Part shown: piece by piece, positions 31,194 to 42,510 of the stretch
Layout: each line of letters starts with the position of its first letter
Numbering within the stretch: position 1 is the first letter of the stretch
Source: Halomonas sp. HL-93
Lineage (GTDB): Bacteria > Pseudomonadota > Gammaproteobacteria > Pseudomonadales > Halomonadaceae
Length of the DNA stretch: 64,000 nt
Assembly: GCF_900086985.1 (NCBI RefSeq)
Contig: NZ_LT593974.1
Span: 3,348,001-3,412,000 of the forward strand
Direction of reading: 5' to 3'
Program-made: the position numbers and the translations under genes
The notes under the pieces: model-generated
Told to the model about the DNA's origin: nothing
Databases searched by the model: none
What the model saw: only the letters and a program-made list of their open reading frames with translations

Positions 31194-31335
31194 GAGAGCC
31201 TCCAACTGCTTGGCCAGGATTTAATTACCTGAGTGTTCAAAACTGTCGGGCAAACCGGAGCAGGGAGGGCGTCAACGCGGTTAACCGCCTAGCTATACCC
31301 AAATCCGTTATTCAACCCAAGTTCAAAGGTGGCAC

Positions 31336-31364
31336 TTTATACCAGAGCACTAGCCATTCAGCAA
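31336..31364 (-). promoter_or_regulatory. Predicted sigma-70 promoter of rpmB-rpmG
   Basis: On the minus strand TTGCTG (31359-31364) and TATAAA (31336-31341) are separated by exactly 17 bp. This lies in the 252-nt gap between the radC stop and the rpmB start and is the best sigma-70-like promoter noticed in the window. It would give a leader of about 135 nt. Confidence 0.6.
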
Positions 31365-31376
31365 GAAAAACCGTGA

Positions 31377-31401
31377 CAAAAGGCCGAAAAACCGCCTTTT
31401 G
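31377..31401 (-). terminator. Probable terminator after radC
   Basis: An 8-bp stem (CAAAAGGC with GCCTTTTG, 9-nt loop) lies 45 nt past the radC stop. The T-run is short and interrupted, so termination may be partial. It sits just upstream of the predicted rpmB promoter, which fits separation of the two transcripts. Confidence 0.45.
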
Positions 31402-31445
31402 ATTCATGTTACTTAACATCGTCGCTGATTGGCCGGGTAGCGTGC

Positions 31446-32120
31446 TTACAGCCAGCCCCGCTCGGCAAATGACACCACGTCTCCGTCCCCCACCACGAAA
31501 TGATCCAGCACCCGCACATCAAAGAGGGCGAGCGCTTCTTTCAAACGATCAGTGATTCGTCGATCAGCATCACTCGGCTCAGCAACACCCGAAGGATGGT
31601 TGTGGGCCAGGATAACAGCGCCAGCGTTGTGCGCTAAGGCACGCTTGGCAACTTCGCGGGGATAAACGGATGCGCTGTCTAGGGTACCGCGAAACAGGGA
31701 TTCATAGCGAATAATTCGGTGCTGGGTATCCAAAAAAAGTACTGCGAATTCCTCATGGCCCAGATGGCGTAGTTGAGAACTCAAGTAGTGGCGCACCAGC
31801 GTGGGTGACGTCAGCGCTTCCCCGCGTGCCAACTGCGTGGCCAGATGGCGCCTGGAGAGCTCAAGCGTGGCCTGTAGCTGGGCGAACTTGGCGCTCCCCA
31901 GCCCACGCGCTTCACAAAAACGCGTCTGGTCGGCTTCCAGCAGCTGACGCAGCCCCCCAAAGCTTGCCAGCAGATCCCGCGCCAGATCGACCGCGGAGCG
32001 ACCTTGAACTCCGACACGCAAAAAAATCGCCAGTAGCTCAGCGTCAGATAGCGCCTGAGCCCCCAAGTTTAATAGTTTTTCTCGTGGCCGCTCACCTTCC
32101 GGCCAGTGGTTAATGCCCAT
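31446..32120 (-). CDS. radC: RadC-family JAB/MPN protein
   Basis: A 224-residue protein from the ATG at 32120, which has GGAGG just upstream. It has an N-terminal helix-hairpin-helix region ([20 protein letters not shown]) and a JAMM metal motif in [19 protein letters not shown]. The old link to DNA repair in E. coli is doubtful, and the function is not established. It diverges from coaBC, with 116 nt between the starts. The frame stays open upstream into that gap, but the extension is not conserved. Confidence 0.93.
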   Translation of the reverse strand: MGINHWPEGERPREKLLNLGAQALSDAELLAIFLRVGVQGRSAVDLARDLLASFGGLRQLLEADQTRFCEARGLGSAKFAQLQATLELSRRHLATQLARGEALTSPTLVRHYLSSQLRHLGHEEFAVLFLDTQHRIIRYESLFRGTLDSASVYPREVAKRALAHNAGAVILAHNHPSGVAEPSDADRRITDRLKEALALFDVRVLDHFVVGDGDVVSFAERGWL

Positions 32121-32236
32121 CGCCGCCTCCCTGCGCGTTGTTTCGCCTTTCCCTATGCGTGGATGCAGCATGCCAAATTGTGCAGACGAATGGTATGGTA
32201 AGCGACCTAAAGAATGCTCAACGTGGGTCTTATGCC

Positions 32237-33508
32237 ATGACGTCTGTGACTGCGACAACGACCGCTAACGCAAAGCGCGTGCTGCTGGGTATCAGCGCGG
32301 GCATCGCGGCGTATAAAAGTGCCCAGATCGTGCGCCTGCTAAAGCAAGCAGGCTGCGAAGTGCGCGTAGTAATGACCGATGGGGCTCAGGCGTTTATCAC
32401 CCCGTTAACGCTACAGGCACTATCCGGCGAGCCCGTGCGCACGTCGCTGCTCGACCCTGACGCCGAAGCGGGCATGGGGCATATTGAACTGGCCCGCTGG
32501 GCCGATGTTGTCCTGATCGCCCCCGCCACCGCCGATCTCATTGCACGTCTGGTCCACGGCATGGCTGATGATCTGCTGACCACGCTTTGCCTGGCCTCGG
32601 AAGCCCCCAAGCTGATTGCCCCCGCCATGAACCAGGCCATGTGGCGCCACCCAGCCACCCAGCGCAACGTACAGCAAATAGCCGAGGATGGCTGGCAACT
32701 GATTGGACCCGCGGCGGGCGATCAGGCCTGCGGCGACGTTGGCCCAGGACGCATGAGCGAACCCGAAGTGATCGTTGACGCGCTATTGCGTCACTTTTCG
32801 CCCTCGACCCGCGTGACACCGAGCGCCTCGGCGCCGCATGTGGTGATCACCGCGGGTCCGACCCGGGAAGCACTCGACCCGGTGCGCTATCTGTCCAATC
32901 ACAGTTCGGGGAAAATGGGCTACGCGCTCGCCGCCGCCGCCTCTGCACAGGGTGCCAACGTCACACTGATCAGCGGACCGGTCGCGCTTGCAACGCCCGC
33001 TGGCGTAACGCGCATCGACGTTGAAACCGCCGAGCAGATGCACCAGGAGTCACTGCGCTTAGCCACTAAGGCGGCACTGTTTATCGGCTGTGCCGCCGTT
33101 GCTGACTATCGCGCGGCAAGTACCGCTGAACATAAGCTGAAAAAGACCCATGAGAGCGATACGCTAACGCTTACCTTGGTCAAAAACCCCGACATTATTG
33201 CCGATGTGGCCGCGCTTCCGCCCGAGACACGTCCTTTTGTGATCGGCTTTGCCGCCGAAACCCAGGACGTTGAACGTTACGCTACGGATAAACTCACGCG
33301 TAAAGGCCTTGATATGATCGTTGCCAACGACGTTAGCCAACAAGGCCTCGGCTTTGGCAGCGACGATAACGCGGCGCTTCTGCTATGGCGTACGCCTAAA
33401 GGTATCGAACGCCTGCCAGAAGCCCCACAGCCCAAAACACAGTTGGCAAATCGCGTCATCCAACAAGCCCTTATGTTATTGCCCACGTTTACTGGAGCCA
33501 CCTCATGA
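32237..33508 (+). CDS. coaBC: Bifunctional phosphopantothenoylcysteine synthetase/decarboxylase
   Basis: Carries out two coenzyme A steps: ligation of cysteine to 4'-phosphopantothenate and decarboxylation of the product. The 423-residue protein has the flavin-binding CoaC domain first ([33 protein letters not shown]; catalytic Cys in [12 protein letters not shown]) and then CoaB ([20 protein letters not shown]). The start at 32237 is chosen over an upstream ATG because it leaves a short, family-like N-terminus. It overlaps dut by 4 nt. Confidence 0.95.
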   Translation: MTSVTATTTANAKRVLLGISAGIAAYKSAQIVRLLKQAGCEVRVVMTDGAQAFITPLTLQALSGEPVRTSLLDPDAEAGMGHIELARWADVVLIAPATADLIARLVHGMADDLLTTLCLASEAPKLIAPAMNQAMWRHPATQRNVQQIAEDGWQLIGPAAGDQACGDVGPGRMSEPEVIVDALLRHFSPSTRVTPSASAPHVVITAGPTREALDPVRYLSNHSSGKMGYALAAAASAQGANVTLISGPVALATPAGVTRIDVETAEQMHQESLRLATKAALFIGCAAVADYRAASTAEHKLKKTHESDTLTLTLVKNPDIIADVAALPPETRPFVIGFAAETQDVERYATDKLTRKGLDMIVANDVSQQGLGFGSDDNAALLLWRTPKGIERLPEAPQPKTQLANRVIQQALMLLPTFTGATS

Positions 33509-33963
33509 CTTCCCGCCCCCGCTTGCAATGCAAAGTGTTGGATGAACGACTGCGCGACTATTTGCCCCATTATGCGACCGATGGCTCAGCGGGCATGGAC
33601 CTGCGCGCGCTGCTCGACGAGCCGCTTATCCTGAACCCAGGAGATACTCACCTCGTACGTACGGGCCTAGCCATCTATATTGAAGATCCTGGCCTTGCCG
33701 GTATGATTTTGCCTCGCTCCGGTTTGGGGCATAAGCATGGCATCGTACTGGGCAACTTGGTGGGCTTGATTGATGCCGACTACCAGGGAGAGTTAATGAT
33801 TTCCGTATGGAATCGCGGACAAAGCGCCTTTACGCTCGCCCCGTTCGAGCGGTTGGCACAGTACGTGCTTGTTCCGGTGGTACAGGCTGAGCTTGATCTA
33901 GTCGATCAATTTAGCGACTCCACGCGCGGCAGCGGCGGCTTCGGCAGTACTGGCCGTCACTAA
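33505..33963 (+). CDS. dut: dUTP diphosphatase
   Basis: Hydrolyses dUTP to dUMP, keeping uracil out of DNA and supplying dTMP synthesis. The 152-residue protein shows the five trimeric dUTPase motifs, including [37 protein letters not shown] and the C-terminal [12 protein letters not shown] that closes over the active site. It overlaps coaBC by 4 nt (ATGA). The coaBC-dut-slmA neighbourhood is shared with E. coli. Length matches (151-152). Confidence 0.98.
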   Translation: MTSRPRLQCKVLDERLRDYLPHYATDGSAGMDLRALLDEPLILNPGDTHLVRTGLAIYIEDPGLAGMILPRSGLGHKHGIVLGNLVGLIDADYQGELMISVWNRGQSAFTLAPFERLAQYVLVPVVQAELDLVDQFSDSTRGSGGFGSTGRH

Positions 33964-33995
33964 TCGGTACTGGCTACTTTCGTAAGGATACCCCC

Positions 33996-35384
33996 ATGAC
34001 GACACCCACAATTCCCGCTTCGATTTTCCGGGCTTACGACATCCGCGGCATTGTCGATGACACCCTCACCGAAGACACGGTGGAATGGATAGGCCGTGCC
34101 ATCGGCTCTGCGGCGGCTGCACGGGGTGAATCCACCGTTGTGGTGGCTCGCGACGGCCGGTTATCCGGCCCACGCTTACAGGGCGCATTAATGCGTGGTT
34201 TGAACGCGACGGGGTGCGACGTGATCGATATTGGCATGGTACCCACCCCGGTGCTGTATTTCGCCACCCACATTCTCGACGGCACCCGCTCCGGGGTCAT
34301 GGTCACCGGCAGCCACAATCCACCCGATTATAACGGCTTTAAAATCGTGCTCGGTGGCGACACGCTCTCCGGCGACGCCATCACCGCCCTCTACGAGCGA
34401 TTACAGTCAGGCGACCTTACCCAAGGGGAAGGCAGCATTCATCAAGAAGACGTACGCGATGCCTACCTAACGCGCATCCTGGGCGACGTCAGTGTCAGCC
34501 GCCCGCTGAAGGCGGTTGTCGACTGCGGCAACGGCGTGGCGGGCGAGCTAGGCCCGCAGTTAATCGAGCGCTTGGGCGTGAATACGATACCGCTGTTTGA
34601 CGAGATTGATGGCACCTTTCCCAATCACCACCCTGACCCCGGCAAGCCCGAAAACCTGAAAGACTTAATTCGTACGGTTCAAGACACGAAGGCGGACATC
34701 GGTCTCGCCTTTGACGGCGACGGCGACCGGCTTGGCGTGATTACCCCTCGCGGGCGGCTGATCTACCCGGATCACCTATTAATGGCCTTCGCCACCGACA
34801 TGCTGGGACGCAACCCCGGTGCCAAGGTGATTTTTGACGTTAAGTGTACCGGCAACCTGAATCAGGTGATCAGCGAGGCGGGCGGCGAGCCGGAAATGTG
34901 GCGCACGGGCCACTCGCTTATCAAGGCACGCATGAAGGAAACCGGCGCCCTGCTGGCCGGCGAAATGAGTGGTCATATTTTCTTCAAAGAACGCTGGTAC
35001 GGCTTCGACGACGGTCTCTACGCGGCAGCTCGGCTGGTGGAGATTTTGGCCAACTACGCAGGCGACGCCGATGCGTACTTTGATAGCTTCCCGCAAGACA
35101 TCGGCACGCCGGAAATCAATATCACCGTCACCGACAGCAACAAATTCAACCTGGTAGATAAACTTGCTCGGGAAGGCGACTTCGGCGATGGTATCAAGAC
35201 AACGCTGGACGGCATTCGGGTCGACTACCCGGACGGGTGGGGGCTTTGCCGTGCTTCAAACACCACGCCCGTGTTAGTACTGCGTTTTGAAGGAAAGAAT
35301 GAAGCGGCCTTAACGCGCATTAAAGCGCAGTTTGCCAATGCACTGAAAAATGTCGACCCCGCTTTGACGCTACCCCAGGCTTGA
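33996..35384 (+). CDS. algC: Phosphomannomutase/phosphoglucomutase
   Basis: Moves the phosphate between C6 and C1 of mannose or glucose, feeding LPS, exopolysaccharide and sugar nucleotide synthesis. The 462-residue protein starts ASIFRAYDIRGIVDDTLTED and has the phosphoserine loop VTGSHNPPDYNGFK near residue 105, the metal loop FDGDGDRLG near 242, the sugar loop GEMSGHIFF and the phosphate loop CRASNTTPVLVLRFE. Length equals that of Pseudomonas AlgC (463), and the position between dut and argB is also the Pseudomonas one. Confidence 0.95.
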   Translation: MTTPTIPASIFRAYDIRGIVDDTLTEDTVEWIGRAIGSAAAARGESTVVVARDGRLSGPRLQGALMRGLNATGCDVIDIGMVPTPVLYFATHILDGTRSGVMVTGSHNPPDYNGFKIVLGGDTLSGDAITALYERLQSGDLTQGEGSIHQEDVRDAYLTRILGDVSVSRPLKAVVDCGNGVAGELGPQLIERLGVNTIPLFDEIDGTFPNHHPDPGKPENLKDLIRTVQDTKADIGLAFDGDGDRLGVITPRGRLIYPDHLLMAFATDMLGRNPGAKVIFDVKCTGNLNQVISEAGGEPEMWRTGHSLIKARMKETGALLAGEMSGHIFFKERWYGFDDGLYAAARLVEILANYAGDADAYFDSFPQDIGTPEINITVTDSNKFNLVDKLAREGDFGDGIKTTLDGIRVDYPDGWGLCRASNTTPVLVLRFEGKNEAALTRIKAQFANALKNVDPALTLPQA

Positions 35385-35421
35385 CCTGGGACGCCATCGT
35401 GCGGTGGGACCGAGCCCATAA

Positions 35422-36399
<978 letters not shown>

Positions 36400-36419
36400 C
36401 CGCGACGGAGAGCAACATC

Positions 36420-37028
36420 ATGAGCGATGAACGCAAGCCTCGCCGCCGCGAGCAAATCCTTCAGGCCCTCGCCCTAATGCTTGAAGAAGACAGTGGCAAA
36501 CGGATTACCACGGCGGCTCTCGCACGCCAGGTGGGTGTCTCAGAAGCGGCTCTCTACCGCCACTTCCCTAGCAAGGCACGTATGTTTGAAGGGCTGATCG
36601 ATTTTATCGAGGAAAGCATTTTTGCGCGTATTAACCGCATCATGGAAGAGGTGCCCGACGCCACCAATCGCTGCCGTACGATTCTGTCGCTGGTGCTCGG
36701 CTTTGCCGAAAAGAACCCGGGGCTTGCCCGCGTCATGGGCGGCGACGTATTGACCGGCGAGACCGCCCGGCTGCGTCAGCGGATCCACCAGTTGTTTGAG
36801 CGACTGGAAACACAGTTCAAGCAGATTCTCCGCGAGGCCGAACTACGCGAGGGCCTGCGCCCCACCATTCCAGCCTCCGCCGCTGCCAACTTGCTGGCGG
36901 CCCAGGCAGAGGGGCGTATTTCTCAGTATGTGCGCAGCGATTTCAAACGCTTGCCCACCGACTACTGGGACGACCAGTGGACACTACTATCGAGCCAATT
37001 ACTGCGCGAAGCAGTGCAGCCAGCTTAA
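36420..37028 (+). CDS. slmA: Nucleoid occlusion factor SlmA
   Basis: TetR-type DNA-binding protein that blocks FtsZ ring formation over the chromosome. The 202-residue protein has the helix-turn-helix [20 protein letters not shown] near residue 27, then [17 protein letters not shown], and an all-helical C-terminal domain. It lies in the coaBC-dut-slmA neighbourhood, as in E. coli, and ends at a strong terminator. Length is close to E. coli SlmA (198). Confidence 0.93.
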   Translation: MSDERKPRRREQILQALALMLEEDSGKRITTAALARQVGVSEAALYRHFPSKARMFEGLIDFIEESIFARINRIMEEVPDATNRCRTILSLVLGFAEKNPGLARVMGGDVLTGETARLRQRIHQLFERLETQFKQILREAELREGLRPTIPASAAANLLAAQAEGRISQYVRSDFKRLPTDYWDDQWTLLSSQLLREAVQPA

Positions 37029-37067
37029 CCTCTTAATCAGGCAAGAATAAGTGCGCCTGGTAGACAC

Positions 37068-37102
37068 AAAAACGGCGCGCCTGCTATGGGCGCGCCGTTT
37101 TT
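37068..37102. terminator. Bidirectional terminator between slmA and rpoH
   Basis: A 14-bp stem (AAAAACGGCGCGCC with GGCGCGCCGTTTTT, 7-nt loop) lies between the convergent genes slmA and rpoH, 39 nt and 20 nt from their stops. With T5 tracts on both strands it is the strongest terminator in the window and should stop both transcripts. Confidence 0.92.
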
Positions 37103-37122
37103 ATTGGCTACAACTTACTCGT

Positions 37123-37989
37123 TCAGGCCGCGATGGTATCGCCCATTTTCTGGCGCAATTTCTTCATCGCATTTTTCTCGAGCTGACGAATACGTTCGGC
37201 GCTAACGCCATAAACATCTGCCAGATCGTGCAGCGTGGCTTTGTTTTCCGCCAACCAACGGCGCTGCAAAATATCCCGAGAACGTTCGTCTAATCCTTCA
37301 AGTGCCAACTGCAGGCGGCGCGTTGAATCTTCCTCAAAATCGCTGTCTTCCAACTGCGTTGCCGGGTTGGAGGCCGCGTCGTCTAAAAAGTGCACCGGCG
37401 CTTGATAGGCACTGTCTTCGTCATCGCTAGGCGACGCGTCAAAGCCAGCATCGTAGGAGGAAAGACGCCCCTCCATATCACGCACAATGCCGGGTTTTAC
37501 GTTAAGGTCTTTGGCAATGGCATCAACTTCATCATTATTGAGCCAGGCAAGCCGCTTTTTCGCACTGCGCAAGTTGAAGAACAACTTGCGCTGGGCCTTG
37601 GTGGTGGCAATTTTGACAATACGCCAATTGCGCAACACAAATTCATGGATCTCTGCTTTGATCCAGTGCACCGCAAATGAAACCAGGCGAACGCCTTGAT
37701 TTGGGTCGAAACGCTTGACGGCTTTCATCAAGCCAACATTACCTTCCTGAATTAAATCGGCTTGGGGCAGGCCATACCCTGAATAACTACGCGCGATGTG
37801 CACGACAAAACGCAGATGCGATAGCACCAAACGTCGCGCCGCCTCTAGATCGCCTTCATCGTACAGGCGGAACGCAAGCTCACGCTCTTCGTCGGCACTA
37901 AGAACCGCAATGCCGTTGACCGCTTTGATGTAGCCACCCAGGTCATTGCCTGGGGAAAGCTGCCCCACCGGTAGAAGACTAGTGCTCAT
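37123..37989 (-). CDS. rpoH: RNA polymerase sigma-32 factor
   Basis: Heat-shock sigma factor. The 288-residue protein has region 2 ([20 protein letters not shown], then [19 protein letters not shown]), the RpoH-specific box QRKLFFNLR near residue 133, and region 4.2 ([19 protein letters not shown]). It follows the ftsYEX genes on the minus strand, the usual order, with 105 nt between that contain a near-perfect palindrome. Heat control through mRNA structure is known in relatives, but I did not fold the RNA. Confidence 0.97.
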   Translation of the reverse strand: MSTSLLPVGQLSPGNDLGGYIKAVNGIAVLSADEERELAFRLYDEGDLEAARRLVLSHLRFVVHIARSYSGYGLPQADLIQEGNVGLMKAVKRFDPNQGVRLVSFAVHWIKAEIHEFVLRNWRIVKIATTKAQRKLFFNLRSAKKRLAWLNNDEVDAIAKDLNVKPGIVRDMEGRLSSYDAGFDASPSDDEDSAYQAPVHFLDDAASNPATQLEDSDFEEDSTRRLQLALEGLDERSRDILQRRWLAENKATLHDLADVYGVSAERIRQLEKNAMKKLRQKMGDTIAA

Positions 37990-38039
37990 GTGCAGGTGGT
38001 CTCCGTTGTAACCCTTACGTGGATTAATGTATCACTGTG

Positions 38040-38060
38040 ACCTTGCCATATGGTCAAGGT
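38040..38060. promoter_or_regulatory. Near-perfect palindrome upstream of rpoH
   Basis: ACCTTGCCATATGGTCAAGGT is a 10-bp inverted repeat with one extra base in one arm, 51 nt upstream of the rpoH start. It has no room for a hairpin loop, so it looks more like a dimeric protein site than a terminator. On the minus strand it contains TTGACC, which could serve as a -35 element. Confidence 0.4.
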
Positions 38061-38094
38061 TCCCTCGCCGTCGCCTGATGAGCAACGTGGGCCT

Positions 38095-39132
38095 TCAGCG
38101 TGGGCGAATACTGGCAAGATGCCGAGATACGGCAAGCCATGCGCCCAACCAGCCGAGTAGTGTACTGCAAGATAGCAAAATTGTGGAGCCTGTCACGTCC
38201 AATTGCGGCAGCGAAAAACTCGCCCCATAGCTTGCCGCCAAAGCGGCCACAGGTAGCGACAGCCAGTGGTTACCCAGCGATAGCAGGCCTAGGGCCAAGA
38301 CACCGCCGCCAAAGCCATACCAGGCGCCACTGTATAGAAAGGGACGCCTGACAAACGCATGGGTCGCGCCGATCAACATCACCACTTCGATTTCACGCCG
38401 GCGACTCTCCACTGATAGTCGGATGGTATTCCCCACCACCAGTAACACGCCGAGACCAAACAAGACGCCCAGAGCCAGCGCCACCCGTGTTCCCAACGCC
38501 GCCAAGTGGCGGAGGCGCTCAACCCACGCCAAATCGACCCGCACTTCATCGACACCGGGCATGTCTTCCAGGCGCTCGGCGAGCGTCTGCATGATGTCAG
38601 GATCAACGCTACTCGGGCGTACCACGACACTTCCCGGCAGCGGGTTATCTTCAAGCCCTGAGAGCGCATCCTCTACACCCAGCGACTGCTGAAAGTCGGC
38701 CATGCCCTGTTCAGCGCTAACAAACCGGGTGCTTTGTACGTCTTCATCCGCACTGACCGCCTGCTCGATGCGTTCGGCCTCGCCGGATTCAACGTCGACT
38801 TCAAGATACACGGTGAGCGTGGCGCTCTCGTCCAGCTCTGCATCCAGTAGCCGGGCACTGTCCAATGTCAGCCAAAGCGCCGCTGGCAGCACCAAGGCAA
38901 TGGCAATCGCCAGCATCGTAAGCAAATTACCTACTGGGTAGCGGATCAGGCGCTGCAGGCTGTCGACCCCCATCGCCCGGTGGTGCCGTCCCCATGCCCG
39001 CAAGCGGCTAGACGTGCGCGGCTGTTGGGCTCGCGCTCCTCGCTGCACGGGGCGTGCAGCCTCTCGCGGGGCTGCACGGGCGCGCGTTGCCCGAGGGGCA
39101 GCGCCTTTCGGCCTAATAGTGGGTCGTTTCAT
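38095..39132 (-). CDS. ftsX: Cell division protein FtsX
   Basis: Inner-membrane partner of FtsE; the complex activates periplasmic amidases through EnvC in enterics. The 345-residue protein has four membrane segments (first near residue 70-90, last three after about 215) and a large periplasmic loop (about 95-210) beginning LDSARLLDAELDESATLTVY. The first 55 residues are an Arg/Ala/Pro-rich cytoplasmic tail. It overlaps ftsE by 4 nt. Confidence 0.95.
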   Translation of the reverse strand: MKRPTIRPKGAAPRATRARAAPREAARPVQRGARAQQPRTSSRLRAWGRHHRAMGVDSLQRLIRYPVGNLLTMLAIAIALVLPAALWLTLDSARLLDAELDESATLTVYLEVDVESGEAERIEQAVSADEDVQSTRFVSAEQGMADFQQSLGVEDALSGLEDNPLPGSVVVRPSSVDPDIMQTLAERLEDMPGVDEVRVDLAWVERLRHLAALGTRVALALGVLFGLGVLLVVGNTIRLSVESRRREIEVVMLIGATHAFVRRPFLYSGAWYGFGGGVLALGLLSLGNHWLSLPVAALAASYGASFSLPQLDVTGSTILLSCSTLLGWLGAWLAVSRHLASIRPR

Positions 39133-39793
39133 TCGGCCCCCTCGTCCGCCACTAGGCGGCCATCGCGCAAGCGTAAAATCCGATGTTGCAGTCGCGCGAT
39201 CAACGCCAAATCGTGGCTGGCAACCATCACGGTAGTGCCAATCCGGTTAAAATCTTCAAACAGCGACATAATGTCGGCGGACAGCTGCGGATCCAGATTA
39301 CCGGTGGGCTCGTCGGCAAGCAGTAAAGCGGGCTTATTGACCACCGCACGGGCGATACCCACGCGCTGCTGTTCACCGCCGGAAAGCTCAATGGGCAACG
39401 CTTTTTCACGGTGCAGCAAGCCTACTTTATCGAGGGCGGCGCGGACACGCCGGGCGGACTCCCGAGGCTCGATACCCTGGATGTCCAACGGCAGCGACAC
39501 GTTTTGAAACACGCTGCGATCGAACAGCAGTTGATGGTCCTGAAACACCACGCCAATTTGGCGCCGGTAAAACGGCACTTGGCTGGCATGCAACTGGGCA
39601 ATATCGTGACCCGCTACCACCACGCGTCCACGGCTCGGCTTCTCCAGGCGCATAACCAAACGCAACAGCGAGCTTTTCCCCGCGCCTGAGTGCCCAGTGA
39701 GAAACACCATCTCACCTCTCGCCACACGAAAGTTCAGATGCGACAGCGCCTCAAAACGCCCTCCGTAGCGCTTACCCACATGCTCAAAGGCGA

Positions 39794-39797
<4 letters not shown>
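39129..39797 (-). CDS. ftsE: Cell division ATP-binding protein FtsE
   Basis: ABC ATPase that drives FtsX. The 222-residue protein has Walker [17 protein letters not shown] near residue 34, the Q-loop VFQDHQLLF, the signature [14 protein letters not shown] and Walker [14 protein letters not shown], followed by the switch His in VASHD. It overlaps both ftsY and ftsX by 4 nt, so the three genes are tightly coupled. Length equals that of E. coli FtsE. Confidence 0.98.
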
Positions 39798-41080
<1,283 letters not shown>

Positions 41081-41171
41081 GGATGTCATCCGACTAATAA
41101 AGATAAAGAATGTGATTATCCTACCACCGCCAACCAAGACTTTGGATAAGTAGCCCGCTACAATCCGCGAT

Positions 41172-41780
41172 ATGACACGACAACGCTCCTCTCGCTCATC
41201 TGCTGCTCGACGATCACCTGCCAAACCCATGGGCAAGCTGCGCATTATTGGCGGCGACTTTCGCCGTCGCCAGCTCCCGGTACTCGACAGCCCAGGATTG
41301 CGCCCCACGCCCGACCGCGTGCGTGAAACGCTGTTCAACTGGCTCGGCCAGACGCTTTACGGCAAAAAAGTGCTCGACCTGTTTGCTGGCACCGGCGCGC
41401 TGGGGATTGAAGCACTCTCACGCGGGGCCACACAGGTCGCCTTTATCGAGCGTGACAGCCAGGTGGCCGCTCACATTACCCGTAACCTTGAGACGCTCCA
41501 AGCAAATCAGGGCCATGTCATCATTCGCGATGCACAGGTGTTTCTCGCCCAGCCTGCCCAGCGCTTCGATGTCGTCTTTCTAGACCCACCGTTTCATCAG
41601 GCCCTGGTAGCCGACTGTTGTAGCGCACTGGAGACAGGCGGCTGGCTGGCAGAAGATGCGATGATTTACGTAGAAACCGAACGTGACTGGGATCCTCAAG
41701 TGCCAACCCATTGGGCGCTGCATCGCGAGACCCAAGCAGGGGAAAGCACGGCAAGGCTTTATCAACGCCACGCTCCGTAA
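41172..41780 (+). CDS. rsmD: 16S rRNA m2G966 methyltransferase
   Basis: Methylates G966 of 16S rRNA using SAM. The 202-residue protein has the RsmD start [36 protein letters not shown], the SAM loop [20 protein letters not shown] and the catalytic motif VVFLDPPFH. The first 17 residues are Arg/Ser rich. It diverges from ftsY with 91 nt between the starts, the standard arrangement. Confidence 0.97.
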   Translation: MTRQRSSRSSAARRSPAKPMGKLRIIGGDFRRRQLPVLDSPGLRPTPDRVRETLFNWLGQTLYGKKVLDLFAGTGALGIEALSRGATQVAFIERDSQVAAHITRNLETLQANQGHVIIRDAQVFLAQPAQRFDVVFLDPPFHQALVADCCSALETGGWLAEDAMIYVETERDWDPQVPTHWALHRETQAGESTARLYQRHAP

Positions 41781-41884
41781 TCAGCGCTTGCGGCATCGCA
41801 TTGCGAACGTTACGCTCGCCCCACTGTTTTTTAACCCGTTTTTGTACAGGCAAGCATGTCGCTTGTTTTTATCTGGAGGTGGGC

Positions 41885-42067
41885 ATGAGCCTAGAGTTAT
41901 TTAATCAGCTTGAGCAGCGCGTTACCGACACCGTTGAAGCGCTGGAGATGATGAAGCTGGAAAATGAGACGCTGCGCAATGAAAACACCCAACTCAAGCA
42001 GGAGCACGAAGAGTGGGAGCGCCGCTTAAGCGCGCTGCTGACTAAATTCGATGACGGTCAGTCCTAA
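41885..42067 (+). CDS. ZapB-like cell division coiled-coil protein
   Basis: A 60-residue protein starting MSLELFNQLEQRVTDTVEAL behind a GGAGGT ribosome site 7 nt upstream. It is almost wholly a single coiled coil (MMKLENETLRNENTQLKQEH) ending KFDDGQS. The start and heptad pattern resemble ZapB, which stabilises the Z ring through ZapA, but it is about 20 residues shorter than the E. coli protein. It converges on rimI with a 4-nt overlap of the stop codons. Confidence 0.8.
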   Translation: MSLELFNQLEQRVTDTVEALEMMKLENETLRNENTQLKQEHEEWERRLSALLTKFDDGQS

Positions 42068-42510
42068 ATAGACCGCGACATCAGCAGCGCACTCTCGCGC
42101 CCGGTGGCGCCTTCAGCCGCCGGGTAATAATCCCGCCGCATGCCGTCCTGTTGAAAGCCTGCGCCGACGTAAAGCTTTCGCGCTGACGTATTGCTTTCAC
42201 GCACCTCCAGCAGCACCCGCTCGCTTTGCCAATCGGCTGCCACCGCCAGCACAGCGCCGAGCAATTCACCGCCGATCCCTTCGCCACGCCGCTCGGGCAG
42301 CACGCCAATGGCCTGCAGTTCGGCATCGAAAGGCAAGCGTGCCAGCAGCGCATAACCGATCAGCTCGCTGGCCTGCCAGCACCCCATTACACAGGCCGCA
42401 TCGTCGACCAATGCCTCTGTCAGCAGCGCTTGGCTTGCGCCGCTCTGGGCGCGCACTTCGAGCGCCAGAAGTGACTGCACGTCAGTGCGGTAAAGCTCAG
42501 CGATCATCAT
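42064..42510 (-). CDS. rimI: Ribosomal protein S18 alanine N-acetyltransferase (RimI-like)
   Basis: GNAT-family acetyltransferase; RimI acetylates the N-terminus of ribosomal protein S18. The 148-residue protein has the acetyl-CoA loop IGVLPERRGEGIGGELLGAV near residue 67 and LLEVRESNTSARKLYVGAGF near 100. It overlaps the 3' end of the HolD-like gene by 14 nt, matching the holD-rimI pair of E. coli. Closely related GNATs with other targets cannot be excluded by sequence alone. Confidence 0.9.
   Translation of the reverse strand: MMIAELYRTDVQSLLALEVRAQSGASQALLTEALVDDAACVMGCWQASELIGYALLARLPFDAELQAIGVLPERRGEGIGGELLGAVLAVAADWQSERVLLEVRESNTSARKLYVGAGFQQDGMRRDYYPAAEGATGRESALLMSRSI

Noticed and set aside
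32121..32258. N-terminal extensions of radC and coaBC that would make the two genes overlap
   Set aside because: The extensions are not family-like, and the downstream start codons (32120 for radC, with a clear GGAGG; 32237 for coaBC) give normal lengths.
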